Shown: positions 14,373-23,270, counted from the stretch's first letter. The stretch: DNA of 64,000 bases from JADKHC01 sp047600805 (GCA_047600805.1 JASGKG010000001.1:4464001-4528000), one strand, 5' to 3'. The notes: generated from the sequence alone by a model not told the origin. Translations and numbers: made by a program.

Positions 14373-15995
14373 TTAAAAGTTTAGCTGACTGGCGTACATC
14401 GCCCTATCGGTGGAACTCTGTAATTCCGCCCAGAGTGCGAGCTTCCAAGCACGCTGATTAGTCAAATTGCGAAGGGCTGTATCGTAATGGAAGTTCATGT
14501 GGCCGTTGCTTGTTACCGAGTTGACTACAAATGATCCGCAGAGGTCAGTCACGTTGTTGCCGCTACCGTTCCCTACGAGGGCCGCGTTTGGAGCCGTGAG
14601 GCACCCGTAGAATTTTGCGTTACCGCTAAAGGAGCAATCTTGGGTCGTAGTTGTATAGATCTGGAGCGCGCCGGCCCAACTCGTTGTATTAACCGCGTCG
14701 TTTCCTGAGAGATTGATGGGCCCGTCCATATAAATTGTAGCGGAGCCGACCTGTGCGCCAGAAGCTTGTACCATGAGTCCGCTCGACATGCGTGTATTAT
14801 CTCCCTTGATAATCACATTAGCACCTGCGGTAATCGTTACCGCACCGATTGTCTGGTTCGAGACGTGGTAATAGTGGTAGTATTTACCGTCATCCATATT
14901 GTATTGGGCGACATCTGTTAAGTCGCCCGGGATCGGAAGCTGCGCCGGTATTGTCGAGAGTTCTTTGTAGGAGCCGGCGGGCGCAGAAGGCATGGAGAAG
15001 TCGGTCGTGAAGTTGCTGATGATTTGTCCGGTCACTGTCCCTCCAGTTACGGTCACGCCCGGCCCCGTCATTACGTTGCCGGAGACCGTACCGTGTGAAA
15101 GATCAATGGTTCCTGCAAGGCTGGCCACGGTGGTTTGGGCCGTTGCATTGTTCGAGTCATAGCTAGCAAATGGAGGCACGCCTGGGGTCGCGCTCGAGGA
15201 GTAACTATCGGCAAATGGGTGCCCGTTCCAGTTGATTCCGTCAAAAGCAATCAAACCCTTAGGGAGTACACCGTTTTTGCTCAGTATGACTTCGACTGTT
15301 TTTTCGACCGGCATGCCGGTAATTGGCTGTATAGTCGCTTTTGCAACTACGATAGGTGCAACAGCGGTCCCGTTATATCCTGCCACCCAGACTTTGACGG
15401 TGCCGGTTGCGCCACCATCCAAGTTGTCGAAATTGAAAGTGCGTGTAGCGCTTAATAGCGCGACGGCCTGAGCTCCCGAGCCTCCACCACCGGACAATGT
15501 AACTGTTGGCGCTGCTGTGTATCCAGAACCTGGATTGGTAATTATTACCTTCGTGACGCGGACTCCCAGCACCGACCCATCTGGATTATAGAAGGTGGAA
15601 ATAACGGCGGTTCCGGCGGCACCTGTTCCGTCTCCGCTGAACGTGACGGTGGGGGCCGAAGTATAACCAATACCGCCGCTGGCTATCTCCACGGTTCCGA
15701 TTTTGCCGGTCAAAGTCCACCCGTCCCATGCCGTGGCGATGACAGAGGAATCGGTGGAGTTTCCCATACGATTAAAGCTCCAAACTGCTTCTTCAAGACC
15801 CACCTCAGCCAAGTTGACGGCCTCGTTTGAGTAAAACGTATGATGCGCGAGCTTCATGGATCCGGATGAAAGCTCGATGTAAGTGCCCACGAGAATTGCG
15901 AGAATCAGGGACATGATCATGGCTGCGAGCAGGGCACTGCCACGCTGCCTATAGCCAGTGTCTTTATTGGCGCGTGGAGAAATATACGTTTTCAT
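14373..15995 (-). CDS. PilX-like type IV pilus/secretion minor subunit, 540 residues
   Basis: A large secreted or membrane-anchored protein with a PilX-type N-terminus: a short basic stretch, then RGSALLAAMIMSLILAILVG (residues about 18-37) and a pilin-like alpha segment with SNEAVNLAEVGLEEA. The rest is glycine-, threonine- and serine-rich beta sequence with two copies of a GYTSAPTVTFSG-type motif (residues about 110-125 and 158-170). It is the third gene of a pseudopilin operon: its start overlaps the stop of the PilW-like gene by 4 bases. Expected role is a minor subunit at the tip of a type IV pilus or secretion pseudopilus; the substrate or adhesion role is unknown. Confidence 0.7.
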   Translation of the reverse strand: MKTYISPRANKDTGYRQRGSALLAAMIMSLILAILVGTYIELSSGSMKLAHHTFYSNEAVNLAEVGLEEAVWSFNRMGNSTDSSVIATAWDGWTLTGKIGTVEIASGGIGYTSAPTVTFSGDGTGAAGTAVISTFYNPDGSVLGVRVTKVIITNPGSGYTAAPTVTLSGGGGSGAQAVALLSATRTFNFDNLDGGATGTVKVWVAGYNGTAVAPIVVAKATIQPITGMPVEKTVEVILSKNGVLPKGLIAFDGINWNGHPFADSYSSSATPGVPPFASYDSNNATAQTTVASLAGTIDLSHGTVSGNVMTGPGVTVTGGTVTGQIISNFTTDFSMPSAPAGSYKELSTIPAQLPIPGDLTDVAQYNMDDGKYYHYYHVSNQTIGAVTITAGANVIIKGDNTRMSSGLMVQASGAQVGSATIYMDGPINLSGNDAVNTTSWAGALQIYTTTTQDCSFSGNAKFYGCLTAPNAALVGNGSGNNVTDLCGSFVVNSVTSNGHMNFHYDTALRNLTNQRAWKLALWAELQSSTDRAMYASQLNF

Positions 15996-16582
15996 ATATT
16001 ACGAAGAGTGAAAGCGGTGGAACGGGTAGTGTGAATTGATTGGACAACGCCGCCTGAGCCTCCTCGCGCGACTGTCACGGAGACCTGGATATGTTTTATA
16101 CCGGTATTGCTCGTGCCGGTGATTTCCGCGGAGCTTTGATTGTAACGCAGGAATGCAGCGCTAATGACATTTCGTATCAGAATGGCGCGTCCGGTTGTTG
16201 CTGTGGGATCATTGCCTGGCACGGAAAAAATAGTTTTGGCCGAGCTATCATATCCATAAGTAACATACCGAAAACCACCGCTGAAGTAATCGCTGCTCGG
16301 GATCATTAACGTGATCGACGAAACTTGGCTGCCGACGAACGTGGACGAGAATGCGTTGGCGGTGCGCGCATCTATGCCTAGCTTTTGGAACGCCGTGCGC
16401 GTTTCTGTTTCCATATCGGAATAGCTGGCGCTGCGCACGCCGCTCCGCATGGCCATAAGGCCTATAGCGACTACCGCGGCGAGCATGACTGACGCGAGTG
16501 TAGCTGCGATCAGTACTTCGACGAGTGTGTGGCCGGCGCTCGCACGCTTCCTGGAGATGTTATGGAGAGGAGAAATAGTCAT
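15992..16582 (-). CDS. PilW-like minor pseudopilin
   Basis: A 196-residue prepilin. The class III signal is SAGHTLVEVLIAATLASVML: cleavage by PilD-type peptidase after Gly18, with Glu at +5 of the mature protein and one membrane helix. The globular part is threonine- and serine-rich. It overlaps the PilV-like gene upstream by 23 bases and the PilX-like gene downstream by 4, so the three are translationally coupled. Assignment to PilW rather than another minor pilin rests on operon order (V-W-X). Confidence 0.75.
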   Translation of the reverse strand: MTISPLHNISRKRASAGHTLVEVLIAATLASVMLAAVVAIGLMAMRSGVRSASYSDMETETRTAFQKLGIDARTANAFSSTFVGSQVSSITLMIPSSDYFSGGFRYVTYGYDSSAKTIFSVPGNDPTATTGRAILIRNVISAAFLRYNQSSAEITGTSNTGIKHIQVSVTVARGGSGGVVQSIHTTRSTAFTLRNI

Positions 16583-17063
16583 AGAGTCCGTTTCTTCCGT
16601 AGTAGGTCACAAAAGTTCTCGCATGGTCGCGACCGGTGTAGGATTGCCACGAGATGTTTAGAGTCACTTTGATCATTCCTGTATGCACATCGCTTGCTGT
16701 GCGCGTGACATGCATGCGGCTCCCAAAATCGCTAGATGTGACGTAGTTCGTAATGTCGACGGTGGTGGGTGAGATGCTATACGCAGTGACGCCATTTGTA
16801 CCTGTGCCAGCGGTTGTGCCATTTCCCCAAGGAGTCAGACGCATCTTCTCGAATTCGCTTTGCATGATCTGCGATGCGTATGTGGTACACCGTGCTGTAT
16901 CGATCGACTCGAAGGACTTCCCGATGGACAACAGCGAAAGCCCGAGGACGACCGCTAAAATAAACCCAGCCAGTGCGACTTCGATGAGTGTAAATCCATT
17001 CTGTTTTCGCGTGGACCGCGATTTTGGCGGCTGCTGCCGAAGAAGGGAAGTGCCGTGGACCAT
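16560..17063 (-). CDS. PilV-like minor pseudopilin
   Basis: A 167-residue prepilin with the signal KQNGFTLIEVALAGFILAVV (cleavage after the Gly of NGF, Glu at +5). First gene of the three-gene minor pseudopilin operon. The text after the helix (SQIMQSEFEKMRL) is typical of PilV/GspI-type proteins. No ATPase or platform gene lies nearby; the pilMNOPQ-type operon 3.5 kb away could belong to the same machine. Confidence 0.75.
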   Translation of the reverse strand: MVHGTSLLRQQPPKSRSTRKQNGFTLIEVALAGFILAVVLGLSLLSIGKSFESIDTARCTTYASQIMQSEFEKMRLTPWGNGTTAGTGTNGVTAYSISPTTVDITNYVTSSDFGSRMHVTRTASDVHTGMIKVTLNISWQSYTGRDHARTFVTYYGRNGLYDYFSSP

Positions 17064-17152
17064 GGCTAGATCTTAACATCCCCTTAAAAAGGTAGGTAGA
17101 TGCCTTCTGGTTGTTAATGCGGCCTACGGTACTAGGCCGGAATGGGCCTAGC

Positions 17153-17818
17153 CTAGCCTTGGGCTTTTACCCTAACGAAGAGGGCTGCTGCTTGGGATCT
17201 TCTTTTCACACCGAGCTTTTCGTAAACGCTGCCCAGATAGTTTTTCACCGTGTTGTCGCTGAGTCCCAGCTCTGCGGCGACTTCCTTGTTGGTTTTTCCG
17301 CCGGCCACGAGCGCGAGGACGCGATACTCCTGTTGCGAGAGTGCATCGATTTTGGCGGTGTCGTCTTGTTTAGGAGAGTTGCGCACGATGTCGATCATGC
17401 GCGAGGCGAGTTCGGGGGAGATCACTGTGGCGCCGTCCGCGACGCGTTTGATGGAGTCGACGAGATGTGCCGGATCAATCTCCTTCATCAGGTAGCCTTC
17501 CGCGCCTGCAGTGATCGCATCGTAAATGAGCGAGTCTGAAATATGCGAGGTGAGGATCAGGACCTTTGGGGCCGGATCCATTTGAGTGATCTTTTGGCAG
17601 GCTGTGACGCCCGACCCGTCGGGCAGACGTATGTCCAAAAGCACTACATCGGGCTGAAGTTTTTGTGCCTGTGTAATGGCTTCGGCGATGGATTCGGCTT
17701 CACCGACCACTGCGATGCCCTCTTGTTTTCCCACCGCGCTTAGGACGGCCATCACGCCTTGCCGCACGAGAGCACTGTCGTCGACGAGCAGGACGCGAAT
17801 GGTTTTCTTAATGTTCAT
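17153..17818 (-). CDS. NarL/FixJ-type response regulator
   Basis: A 221-residue DNA-binding response regulator. The receiver domain occupies residues 8-125, with phospho-acceptor Asp62 (VVLLDIRLPDGSG), acidic pair DD at 13-14 and conserved Lys in LMKEIDP. A LuxR-type HTH fills residues about 155-215 (LSQQEYRVLALVAGGKTNKE, then LGLSDNTVKNYLGSVYEKLG). It is the partner of the histidine kinase just upstream, with which it overlaps by 11 bases. Its targets cannot be read from the sequence; the pseudopilin operon directly downstream on the same strand is one candidate. Confidence 0.92.
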   Translation of the reverse strand: MNIKKTIRVLLVDDSALVRQGVMAVLSAVGKQEGIAVVGEAESIAEAITQAQKLQPDVVLLDIRLPDGSGVTACQKITQMDPAPKVLILTSHISDSLIYDAITAGAEGYLMKEIDPAHLVDSIKRVADGATVISPELASRMIDIVRNSPKQDDTAKIDALSQQEYRVLALVAGGKTNKEVAAELGLSDNTVKNYLGSVYEKLGVKRRSQAAALFVRVKAQG

Positions 17819-19229
17819 GTAAGGCCGCTTTCGCAGAGGAAAACGCTACACTTACACAGGTGCCCTTGCCTGGCGTCGATTCAATAGTGGCGCTGCCTCC
17901 TGCCGCACGTGCGCGCTCCACCAAATTCGACAAACCATGGCCACTGGAGTGCTTCTGGCTGGTGTCGAAGCCAAGCCCGTCGTCCCTGACGCTTAATATG
18001 ATCGTGTCGGCCTTTTTCTGAATGGTGATGACGAGGTTGTTGGCTTTGCCGTGGCGGAGGCTGTTGCTCACGGCTTCGCGAATCATCTGCAGCGCTTGGG
18101 CTCTGGTGGATTGCGGCAGTTGTCGTGCAGTGATCTCGTCGATCTGCACGGAAGCCTTCGTTCTGCGTATCCAAGACATGGATTCAAGCAGCGTCTCAAC
18201 CGCCAAGCCGAACGGTCGGTCATCGGCAATGCGCGCCTCAAGGCCGGAGATGAATCCGCGTGCTTCGCGGATCGTGTCGTTGAGCGATTTGCGGATTTGT
18301 TCGAGCTGCTGGGCTGCGGCTTCTGGATCGGTTTTGAACAGCGCTTGCGCGGCGGCGACGCCCATGCCGGCTGCGTAGATGGACTGGATGACGCCGTCGT
18401 GGAGATCGCGGGCGAGCTGGGCCCTATCTTCGATCGTTTCACTCAGCGCTTTGTGGTGGGCGAAATGGATGCGGACGAGCCGGGCAATATGTCCGATTTC
18501 GGTGCGATTTGTCAGCACGGGCTGTAGGAGCTCTGGCTTGCCGGTGACCAGGCTCTCGCTGATAGACCTAAACGGTCGCAAGACCCAATAGTGCAGGCAA
18601 AGGATCACTGTTGTTATCAACGTGAGAGTGACGATCACGAAGAGCGCCATCTCCGACTTGTTCGATTCCTCTGTCTGCTCTGGCGACGCGAAGTCGAGGT
18701 GCAGGACGGCGATCAGAGATCCTGCGGGATCGCGAAGCTCGCGCACCAATGCAGGTGATGTTTGCGAGTGAAGCGAGGCATCTACGGAGTGTAATAACGA
18801 TGCTTTGGTGCTGTTTAAGGTTCCTATTCGCTGCAGAAAGGCAGGGTCGATTTCGACTACAGCGATAAGCCAACCAAGAGGACTGGAACTGCGCTGTATG
18901 TCGGCGGAAGGCTGGATCGGAGCTGCCCGGAGGGCGTACACGGTGTCTTTTTGTCTGTGGTAAGCGGAGACGAAATGATTTCGTTTTAGGTAGGCGAGGA
19001 GGGTTCCATCGGTGTCCGGGTACTCTGGCATTTTTTCCACACCGGGCTCTTTTGCGCCGTAGACCACTTCTCCAGTGCTGTTTGTCACCCAAGCAGCCGT
19101 AAGTCGGAAGGAGGTGAGGCTCGCGTCGATGTTGATCTTCGCCCATTCGGAGGTCGGATGTTTGAGGAATTCCACCAACTCGTCCCAAAGCGAATAGTCG
19201 GTCGCGAATTGGTTGAGCGGGTACTCCAC
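17808..19229 (-). CDS. NarX-type sensor histidine kinase, 5' end frameshifted
   Basis: Reads from a GTG at 19229 as 473 residues. Periplasmic sensor part residues about 1-190, beginning YPLNQFATDYSLWDELVEFL, which looks like a CHASE4-type domain; a membrane helix at about 198-220 (ALFVIVTLTLITTVILCL); then a HisKA_3 domain with His277 in LARDLHDGVIQSIYA and a HATPase domain with the N box, DDGLGFD and GHGLSNLVERA. The frame lacks the first membrane anchor. That anchor is present directly upstream in another frame, so the intact gene probably began at 19392 and a single-base indel near 19235-19262 separates the parts. It could also be a sequencing error. Confidence 0.85.
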   Translation of the reverse strand: MEYPLNQFATDYSLWDELVEFLKHPTSEWAKINIDASLTSFRLTAAWVTNSTGEVVYGAKEPGVEKMPEYPDTDGTLLAYLKRNHFVSAYHRQKDTVYALRAAPIQPSADIQRSSSPLGWLIAVVEIDPAFLQRIGTLNSTKASLLHSVDASLHSQTSPALVRELRDPAGSLIAVLHLDFASPEQTEESNKSEMALFVIVTLTLITTVILCLHYWVLRPFRSISESLVTGKPELLQPVLTNRTEIGHIARLVRIHFAHHKALSETIEDRAQLARDLHDGVIQSIYAAGMGVAAAQALFKTDPEAAAQQLEQIRKSLNDTIREARGFISGLEARIADDRPFGLAVETLLESMSWIRRTKASVQIDEITARQLPQSTRAQALQMIREAVSNSLRHGKANNLVITIQKKADTIILSVRDDGLGFDTSQKHSSGHGLSNLVERARAAGGSATIESTPGKGTCVSVAFSSAKAALHEH

Positions 19230-19239
19230 GAGCGAGATG

Positions 19240-19392
19240 GTTCTGATCGAGGAGCGATTCGCGTTGGAGTTTCGTTGCGGCCAAAGCGAGCTTTTCTTCC
19301 TCCCGATGAATCACTCGCAGCACGAGTGCTCCGGCCAAGCCGATCAAAAGCATGCCAAGAAAGAGTACGACCAGGCGGGTTTTGAGCTTCAT
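19240..19392 (-). pseudogene. Out-of-frame N-terminus of the sensor kinase
   Basis: From ATG 19392 the minus strand encodes MKLKTRLVVLFLGMLLIGLA and a helix ending HREEEKLALAATKLQRE: a basic start, one membrane segment and a linker, exactly what the kinase at 17808-19229 lacks. The frame then runs into unrelated arginine-rich sequence, while the next frame continues as RSSIRTISLVEYPLNQF. The join point is within about 30 bases. Without this segment the sensor domain of the kinase would not reach the periplasm. Confidence 0.65.
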
Positions 19393-19559
19393 CGAAGTGC
19401 CAAGCTGGGGGGACGAGGCGATTGTGGACCGCGACTTTGGTCGGCGGCAACAGAAAGAACAAGCGATGCACGCGGATAAGGCCGCCGATGGAAGCGAATT
19501 GCCCTTGACTCTGAAGCGTTCGTTTGGGTTTCTGTCCGACTTAAAAGTCAAAACACGTC

Positions 19560-19820
19560 ATGGCCAATACCAAATCTGCCATTAAAGCCGCCCGCAAAAC
19601 TGAGCGTTTCACCGCTCGCAACAAGGGCGTAAAAACCCGCCTGAAGACTCTGCACAAGAAGCTGGAAGAGGCCATCAAGTCAGGAGACGCCGCTTCTTCC
19701 AAAGCCGCCGCGATCGCGTACAGCTCGGCGATGGACAAGGCGACGAAATCCGGGGTCGTGCACAAAAATGCCGCTGCCCGCGCCAAATCTCACGCCGCGA
19801 AATACGCCCAGGCGAAATAA
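19560..19820 (+). CDS. rpsT: Ribosomal protein bS20
   Basis: An 86-residue basic protein that binds 16S rRNA in the small subunit. It has the family start MANTKSAIKAARKTERFTAR, the lysine-rich helical hairpin and the C-terminal GVVHKNAAARAKSHAAKYA. Length matches the family. It is a single-gene unit: a terminator follows within 25 bases. It is divergent from the kinase gene. Confidence 0.96.
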   Translation: MANTKSAIKAARKTERFTARNKGVKTRLKTLHKKLEEAIKSGDAASSKAAAIAYSSAMDKATKSGVVHKNAAARAKSHAAKYAQAK

Positions 19821-19840
19821 TTATCGCGTGCTCCCTTTAG

Positions 19841-19877
19841 CCTCCGTTCGCGTTGATCGCGGACGGAGGTTTTTTTG
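19841..19877 (+). terminator. Rho-independent terminator of rpsT
   Basis: CCTCCGTTCGCG, loop TTGAT, CGCGGACGGAGG, then TTTTTTT. Twelve-base stem with one mismatch and a clear U tract. Confidence 0.88.
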
Positions 19878-20240
19878 TTTTCTCTGCGCAAACCTGGCAG
19901 GTGTGCACCCTTACGGGACGCGGCATCAGATGTCGGCGTGGCAAAAAGAGAGAGGCCGATTGGCGATTGAGCACGGTTTTGCTCTGAGAGTGCAGGACGC
20001 TTGCGAGCGCCAGAAGCGAGTGAAGGTTGGCGGGCGACTGGGTTCGTGATTTTGCCCGGTCTTTGCCGTTTTCCGATGGTTCGGATCCCATGCGAACACC
20101 ATTCATGCGGCGTAGATGCAGGTCGGCTCTTCCGTCCGTCGATCCCCGGGAGAGCGAGAAGTGAAGCGTTCGGACGCAAAAAGCGCTTTACAGCCGTGCG
20201 AAACCTTCGCAGGTTAACCCTTCCAAAATAACCTCGCACC
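19878..20240. other. Intergenic region, no gene recognised
   Basis: 363 bases between the rpsT terminator and the small basic protein gene. Frames on both strands are arginine-rich without family motifs, typical of chance frames in high-GC DNA. The promoter for the small gene must lie in its last part; I could not define its boxes. Confidence 0.4.
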
Positions 20241-20342
20241 ATGGGAAATCTGAAAAAGAAACGCCGTTTGAAGATGTCAAAGCACAAGCGCCGCAAGCGC
20301 TTGAAGGCTAATCGCCACAAGAAACGCACTTGGCAGAAGTAA
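20241..20342 (+). CDS. 33-residue AURKAIP1/COX24-type (mS38-like) basic protein
   Basis: Reads MGNLKKKRRLKMSKHKRRKR, then LKANRHKKRTWQK and stop. The KKRRLKMSKHKRRKRLKxNRHKK core is the domain named AURKAIP1/COX24 (DUF1713), found at the C-terminus of mitochondrial small-subunit protein mS38 and as tiny stand-alone proteins in some bacterial phyla. Fifteen or more of 33 residues are Lys or Arg, so RNA or ribosome binding is likely; that role is inference from the mitochondrial homologue. A terminator follows 27 bases after the stop, so it is its own transcript, next to rpsT. Confidence 0.82.
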   Translation: MGNLKKKRRLKMSKHKRRKRLKANRHKKRTWQK

Positions 20343-20368
20343 AACGCTGCGAAATTTCGTCACTTTTG

Positions 20369-20399
20369 AACCCGCTTGCATCGGCAAGCGGGTTTTTTT
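20369..20399 (+). terminator. Rho-independent terminator of the COX24-like gene
   Basis: AACCCGCTTGC, loop ATCG, GCAAGCGGGTT, then a run of T. Strong short stem immediately after the small gene. Confidence 0.88.
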
Positions 20400-20587
20400 G
20401 TGTACTTGCGTGAGCGGACTTAGTTGAAGATCGATTGCTAAATAATCCGTAAATAGCGCTTAAGAAGGGGTTACGACGGGGCTTTCCTCTTGTCACCAGG
20501 GGGGGCTGTGATGCATCTTCACGAGGTTTTCCCATTTAGTGTCACACGTTTCGTGTCGACAGACACTCTCATACTCACCTAGCCCGC

Positions 20588-21625
20588 ATGGTCTTCTCGA
20601 AAAAAACAAAAGACTTTTTTGTAGAGCAAAATAGCCACTCTATTTTGCTGGCGGCCACGTCTTCGCAGTCCGGTCCGCTGGTCGTTGAAGAGATCGTGAC
20701 TTGCCCCAGTAATAATTCTGAAGCGCTGGCAGACGCGCTGAAAAAGATTCAGCCTAAAAAGGGAGGCCAGTCAGGCCTGTTACGTGCGACGTGTGGCGTG
20801 TATTCCGCCAACCGCTTGGTCAGGCATGCGGCTCTCGATCCGAAGCGTTACAGGGATCCGAGTTACGTAGGCGACGTGATGGCCAATCAGCTGCGCATAG
20901 AAGCCGATAAATACACGCTTGCGCTGCTCAACGCGAATGATGGCACCGACTTCGACTTCACTATCACTGCCAAAAAAGACGCGATTTTCGCCGGGATGAT
21001 GAATGACGAAGTGGCCGCGATCCAAAATACGCTTTTGGAGCAGGGGATTTATCCAGAACGATTGGAAATCGGAACGCTTTCCACCTTAGGCGCAGTGGTG
21101 GATTATTTGCTCTTCAGCAAAACCAAGACGCCGACTCTGGTCTTGGAGATCGATGCGGAAACGACGCAGTCCTTTATCGTGAGTGAATCCGGTGTTGAGA
21201 ACTCCCGCGTGATTGCACAAGGGCTCGAGACGATGATTCCTGCAGTCCAAAAGGAGATTGGGCTGAAGGACGCCGACGCGGCCAGGAAGCTTTTTTATTC
21301 GAACGCCTTTGACTTCACAGGCATGGCGCCGGCTCTCATCAAGAAATTGCTCAAAGAGCTTCAATCCTCGGTCGGTTTCTACGAAGTACAGACCGGGCAG
21401 TCGATCGGCCAAGTCGTTTGCACGTTGTTACCGCCGAAGCTCGGCTGGCTGGAAAACGCGATTTCGTCCCAGCTCGGTGTCGCCACCCTTACAGTCGATT
21501 ATCCCGCTTGGCTTAACGCCCGTGGGATTACGCTGAGCAGTGCGGCTCAAAAACAAGAATTGAATAACCGCTGGCTTGGGCTCTTCAGCCTGATGCTCAC
21601 TCACAATCATGCTGTCGTTTCTTAA
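20588..21625 (+). CDS. PilM-like actin-fold pilus assembly protein
   Basis: A 345-residue protein, first of a five-gene operon ending in a secretin. By position and length it corresponds to PilM, the cytoplasmic actin-like protein that links PilN to the rest of the type IV pilus alignment complex (GspL cytoplasmic part in type II secretion). Direct motifs are weak: TPTLVLEIDAETTQSFIVSE (residues about 180-199) resembles the phosphate-2 loop of the actin/FtsA fold, but I see no clean PilM signature. The call therefore depends mostly on the operon: PilN- and PilO-like single-pass proteins and a PilQ secretin follow. Its stop overlaps the next start by 17 bases. Confidence 0.6.
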   Translation: MVFSKKTKDFFVEQNSHSILLAATSSQSGPLVVEEIVTCPSNNSEALADALKKIQPKKGGQSGLLRATCGVYSANRLVRHAALDPKRYRDPSYVGDVMANQLRIEADKYTLALLNANDGTDFDFTITAKKDAIFAGMMNDEVAAIQNTLLEQGIYPERLEIGTLSTLGAVVDYLLFSKTKTPTLVLEIDAETTQSFIVSESGVENSRVIAQGLETMIPAVQKEIGLKDADAARKLFYSNAFDFTGMAPALIKKLLKELQSSVGFYEVQTGQSIGQVVCTLLPPKLGWLENAISSQLGVATLTVDYPAWLNARGITLSSAAQKQELNNRWLGLFSLMLTHNHAVVS

Positions 21626-22232
21626 AAAAGACTCGCAAAAGGCCAAGGCGCTTCAGGCGCCAGCGTGGCATACCAATTTCAGAAACTACGCACTGCTTCC
21701 TGATACGAAGCTGGTGCGTACGTCCTTCTTTGTAAATGGCGGTCTGATTCTGGTCGCTCTGATCGCTCTCGCCGCTTTTGCTTATCAAGAATATACCCTC
21801 TCGTTATTGAGGGGGCAGCTCGCCGGATCCCGTCAGCAGATCGAGAAAAACAAACCGGTCAGTGCCCGTGCGGTTGCCGCTTTCAAGCAGTTCCAAGGGG
21901 AGGAAACAAAGGTCACCGAACTGAATAATTTCCTAAAGGGCCAGCAAGTGGTCGTTTCAGATCTGCTTATTCATTTGGGTCAGACGAAACCGTCCGGTAT
22001 TGTGTTTCTTAATGTAGATAGCCGAGACAGTGGTGTGTATATCAAAGGATATGCACAGGGAATTTCGGAGCAGGCGACGACAGCCGCGTCCGCTTATGAA
22101 AAACAGCTCAGAGAAGACCCGCAGTTTAATAAGATATTCAAAGCTATCTCACTCACTAATGTGGATCGTGATGTGCAGGGCGGCCGGTTGCTTTTCGATG
22201 TCATGATGGCTTATCAGCTCAAGGGAAAATAA
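21609..22232 (+). CDS. PilN-like inner-membrane pilus assembly protein
   Basis: A 207-residue bitopic protein: short cytoplasmic N-terminus, a membrane helix at residues about 38-57 (SFFVNGGLILVALIALAAFA), then a coiled-coil and a small ferredoxin-like periplasmic domain containing SGIVFLNVDSRDSGVYIKGY. This is the PilN/GspL-C plan. It overlaps the PilM-like gene and is one base from the PilO-like gene. Confidence 0.65.
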   Translation: MLSFLKKDSQKAKALQAPAWHTNFRNYALLPDTKLVRTSFFVNGGLILVALIALAAFAYQEYTLSLLRGQLAGSRQQIEKNKPVSARAVAAFKQFQGEETKVTELNNFLKGQQVVVSDLLIHLGQTKPSGIVFLNVDSRDSGVYIKGYAQGISEQATTAASAYEKQLREDPQFNKIFKAISLTNVDRDVQGGRLLFDVMMAYQLKGK

Positions 22233-22233
22233 A

Positions 22234-22803
22234 ATGAATTCTGCATCTATAAAGGAGCTGGCGAAAAAATACCCGATTCCGATCATCTCGCTCTTCGTGA
22301 TCGTGGTGACGGGGGCGGCCTATCTGTATAGAGCCTCCGCTGTTACTGAATTAAAGAGTCAGTGTGAAGATGCATCTAGGGATGTCGAAAAGTACCTTAC
22401 AAACATAGCCAATTCTGCGCAGTTGGATGAACAATTGAAGCAGCTTGCGGCTGCAAATGAAGAGATCAGTGCTCGTCTGGTCGATCCGCAGAATCTGGCG
22501 ATGATACTGCAGTATTTTTATAAACTCGAGGCCGAGTCGGGTGTGAAGCTGTTGGGTACCCGTCCTACCGGGGCGCTACAGAAAAGCGCAGCTCTCAAAG
22601 GCGGATATAAAATCGCCCAGTACGACGTGTCGCTTCAAGGGAGCTTCCCCAAGGTTCTAACGTTCCTTCGGAAATTGGAGCAGGGTAGTTGTTATTGTAG
22701 AATCACAACCGCCAACGTGCGTCCAACGAACGAAGCGGCGGATCGGAAGGAAGTCACGGAAATCGCTATATCGCTCACGGTGGAAATACTCGGTAAAGGA
22801 TAA
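22234..22803 (+). CDS. PilO-like inner-membrane pilus assembly protein
   Basis: A 189-residue bitopic protein. A membrane helix at residues about 14-32 (IPIISLFVIVVTGAAYLYRA) is followed by a coiled-coil (about 35-85) and a compact domain with YDVSLQGSFPKVLTFLRKLE, the core of PilO/GspM-type folds. It would pair with the PilN-like protein and connect to the PilP-like protein and secretin. Confidence 0.68.
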   Translation: MNSASIKELAKKYPIPIISLFVIVVTGAAYLYRASAVTELKSQCEDASRDVEKYLTNIANSAQLDEQLKQLAAANEEISARLVDPQNLAMILQYFYKLEAESGVKLLGTRPTGALQKSAALKGGYKIAQYDVSLQGSFPKVLTFLRKLEQGSCYCRITTANVRPTNEAADRKEVTEIAISLTVEILGKG

Positions 22804-22805
22804 TT

Positions 22806-23270
22806 ATGATACGGGTGATTTTTGGTGTATTACTTATTGCATCGGCTCAGGTCGTCATCGCTGCGCCGGCGGATGTACTGCCGCCGCAACGGCGGGCACA
22901 GACGCTTGAACTTGCGGCTAAACTCTCAAAGCCGGCGACGGCGGAGCAGATGGCGCTTCCTGAAGCGATTCGCAATCCGTTTAATCCCGCAGCTGAAACA
23001 ATCGTTAGTACTAACAAAGTGACTTCAGATAAAGATCTGGTGAGTATACTCGCAGATCTTTTACAGCCTACAGGCGTTATGGGTCGTGAGGACGATCTCG
23101 TTTTACTACGGAAAGGTCAAAAGGGCGTGAAAGTAAATGATCACATAACGCTTTCCTTTGACGGCAGTAATTACGATGTCGAGATTACTGCCATCGACCA
23201 GAAAAACTTTTCGCTACGTTACAACCAAGCGGAGATTACCCGCCCCATTAAAACAGGAAAAAATCCATGA
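22806..23270 (+). CDS. PilP-like periplasmic protein
   Basis: A 154-residue exported protein with a cleavable-looking signal (MIRVIFGVLLIASAQVVIAA). The C-terminal half, from about 75, is a small beta domain (GVMGREDDLVLLRKGQKGVK, then a DHITLSFDG strand) like the PilP/GspC homology region that contacts the secretin N0 domain. No lipobox cysteine is visible, unlike canonical PilP. It lies between the PilO-like gene and the secretin, overlapping the latter by 4 bases. Confidence 0.6.
   Translation: MIRVIFGVLLIASAQVVIAAPADVLPPQRRAQTLELAAKLSKPATAEQMALPEAIRNPFNPAAETIVSTNKVTSDKDLVSILADLLQPTGVMGREDDLVLLRKGQKGVKVNDHITLSFDGSNYDVEITAIDQKNFSLRYNQAEITRPIKTGKNP

Noticed and set aside
18568..19240. Continuation of the frame that starts at 19551 as an independent 327-residue protein
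   Set aside because: Only the part from 19392 to about 19240 makes sense (the kinase anchor). Beyond that it is an arginine-rich shadow of the kinase sensor domain.
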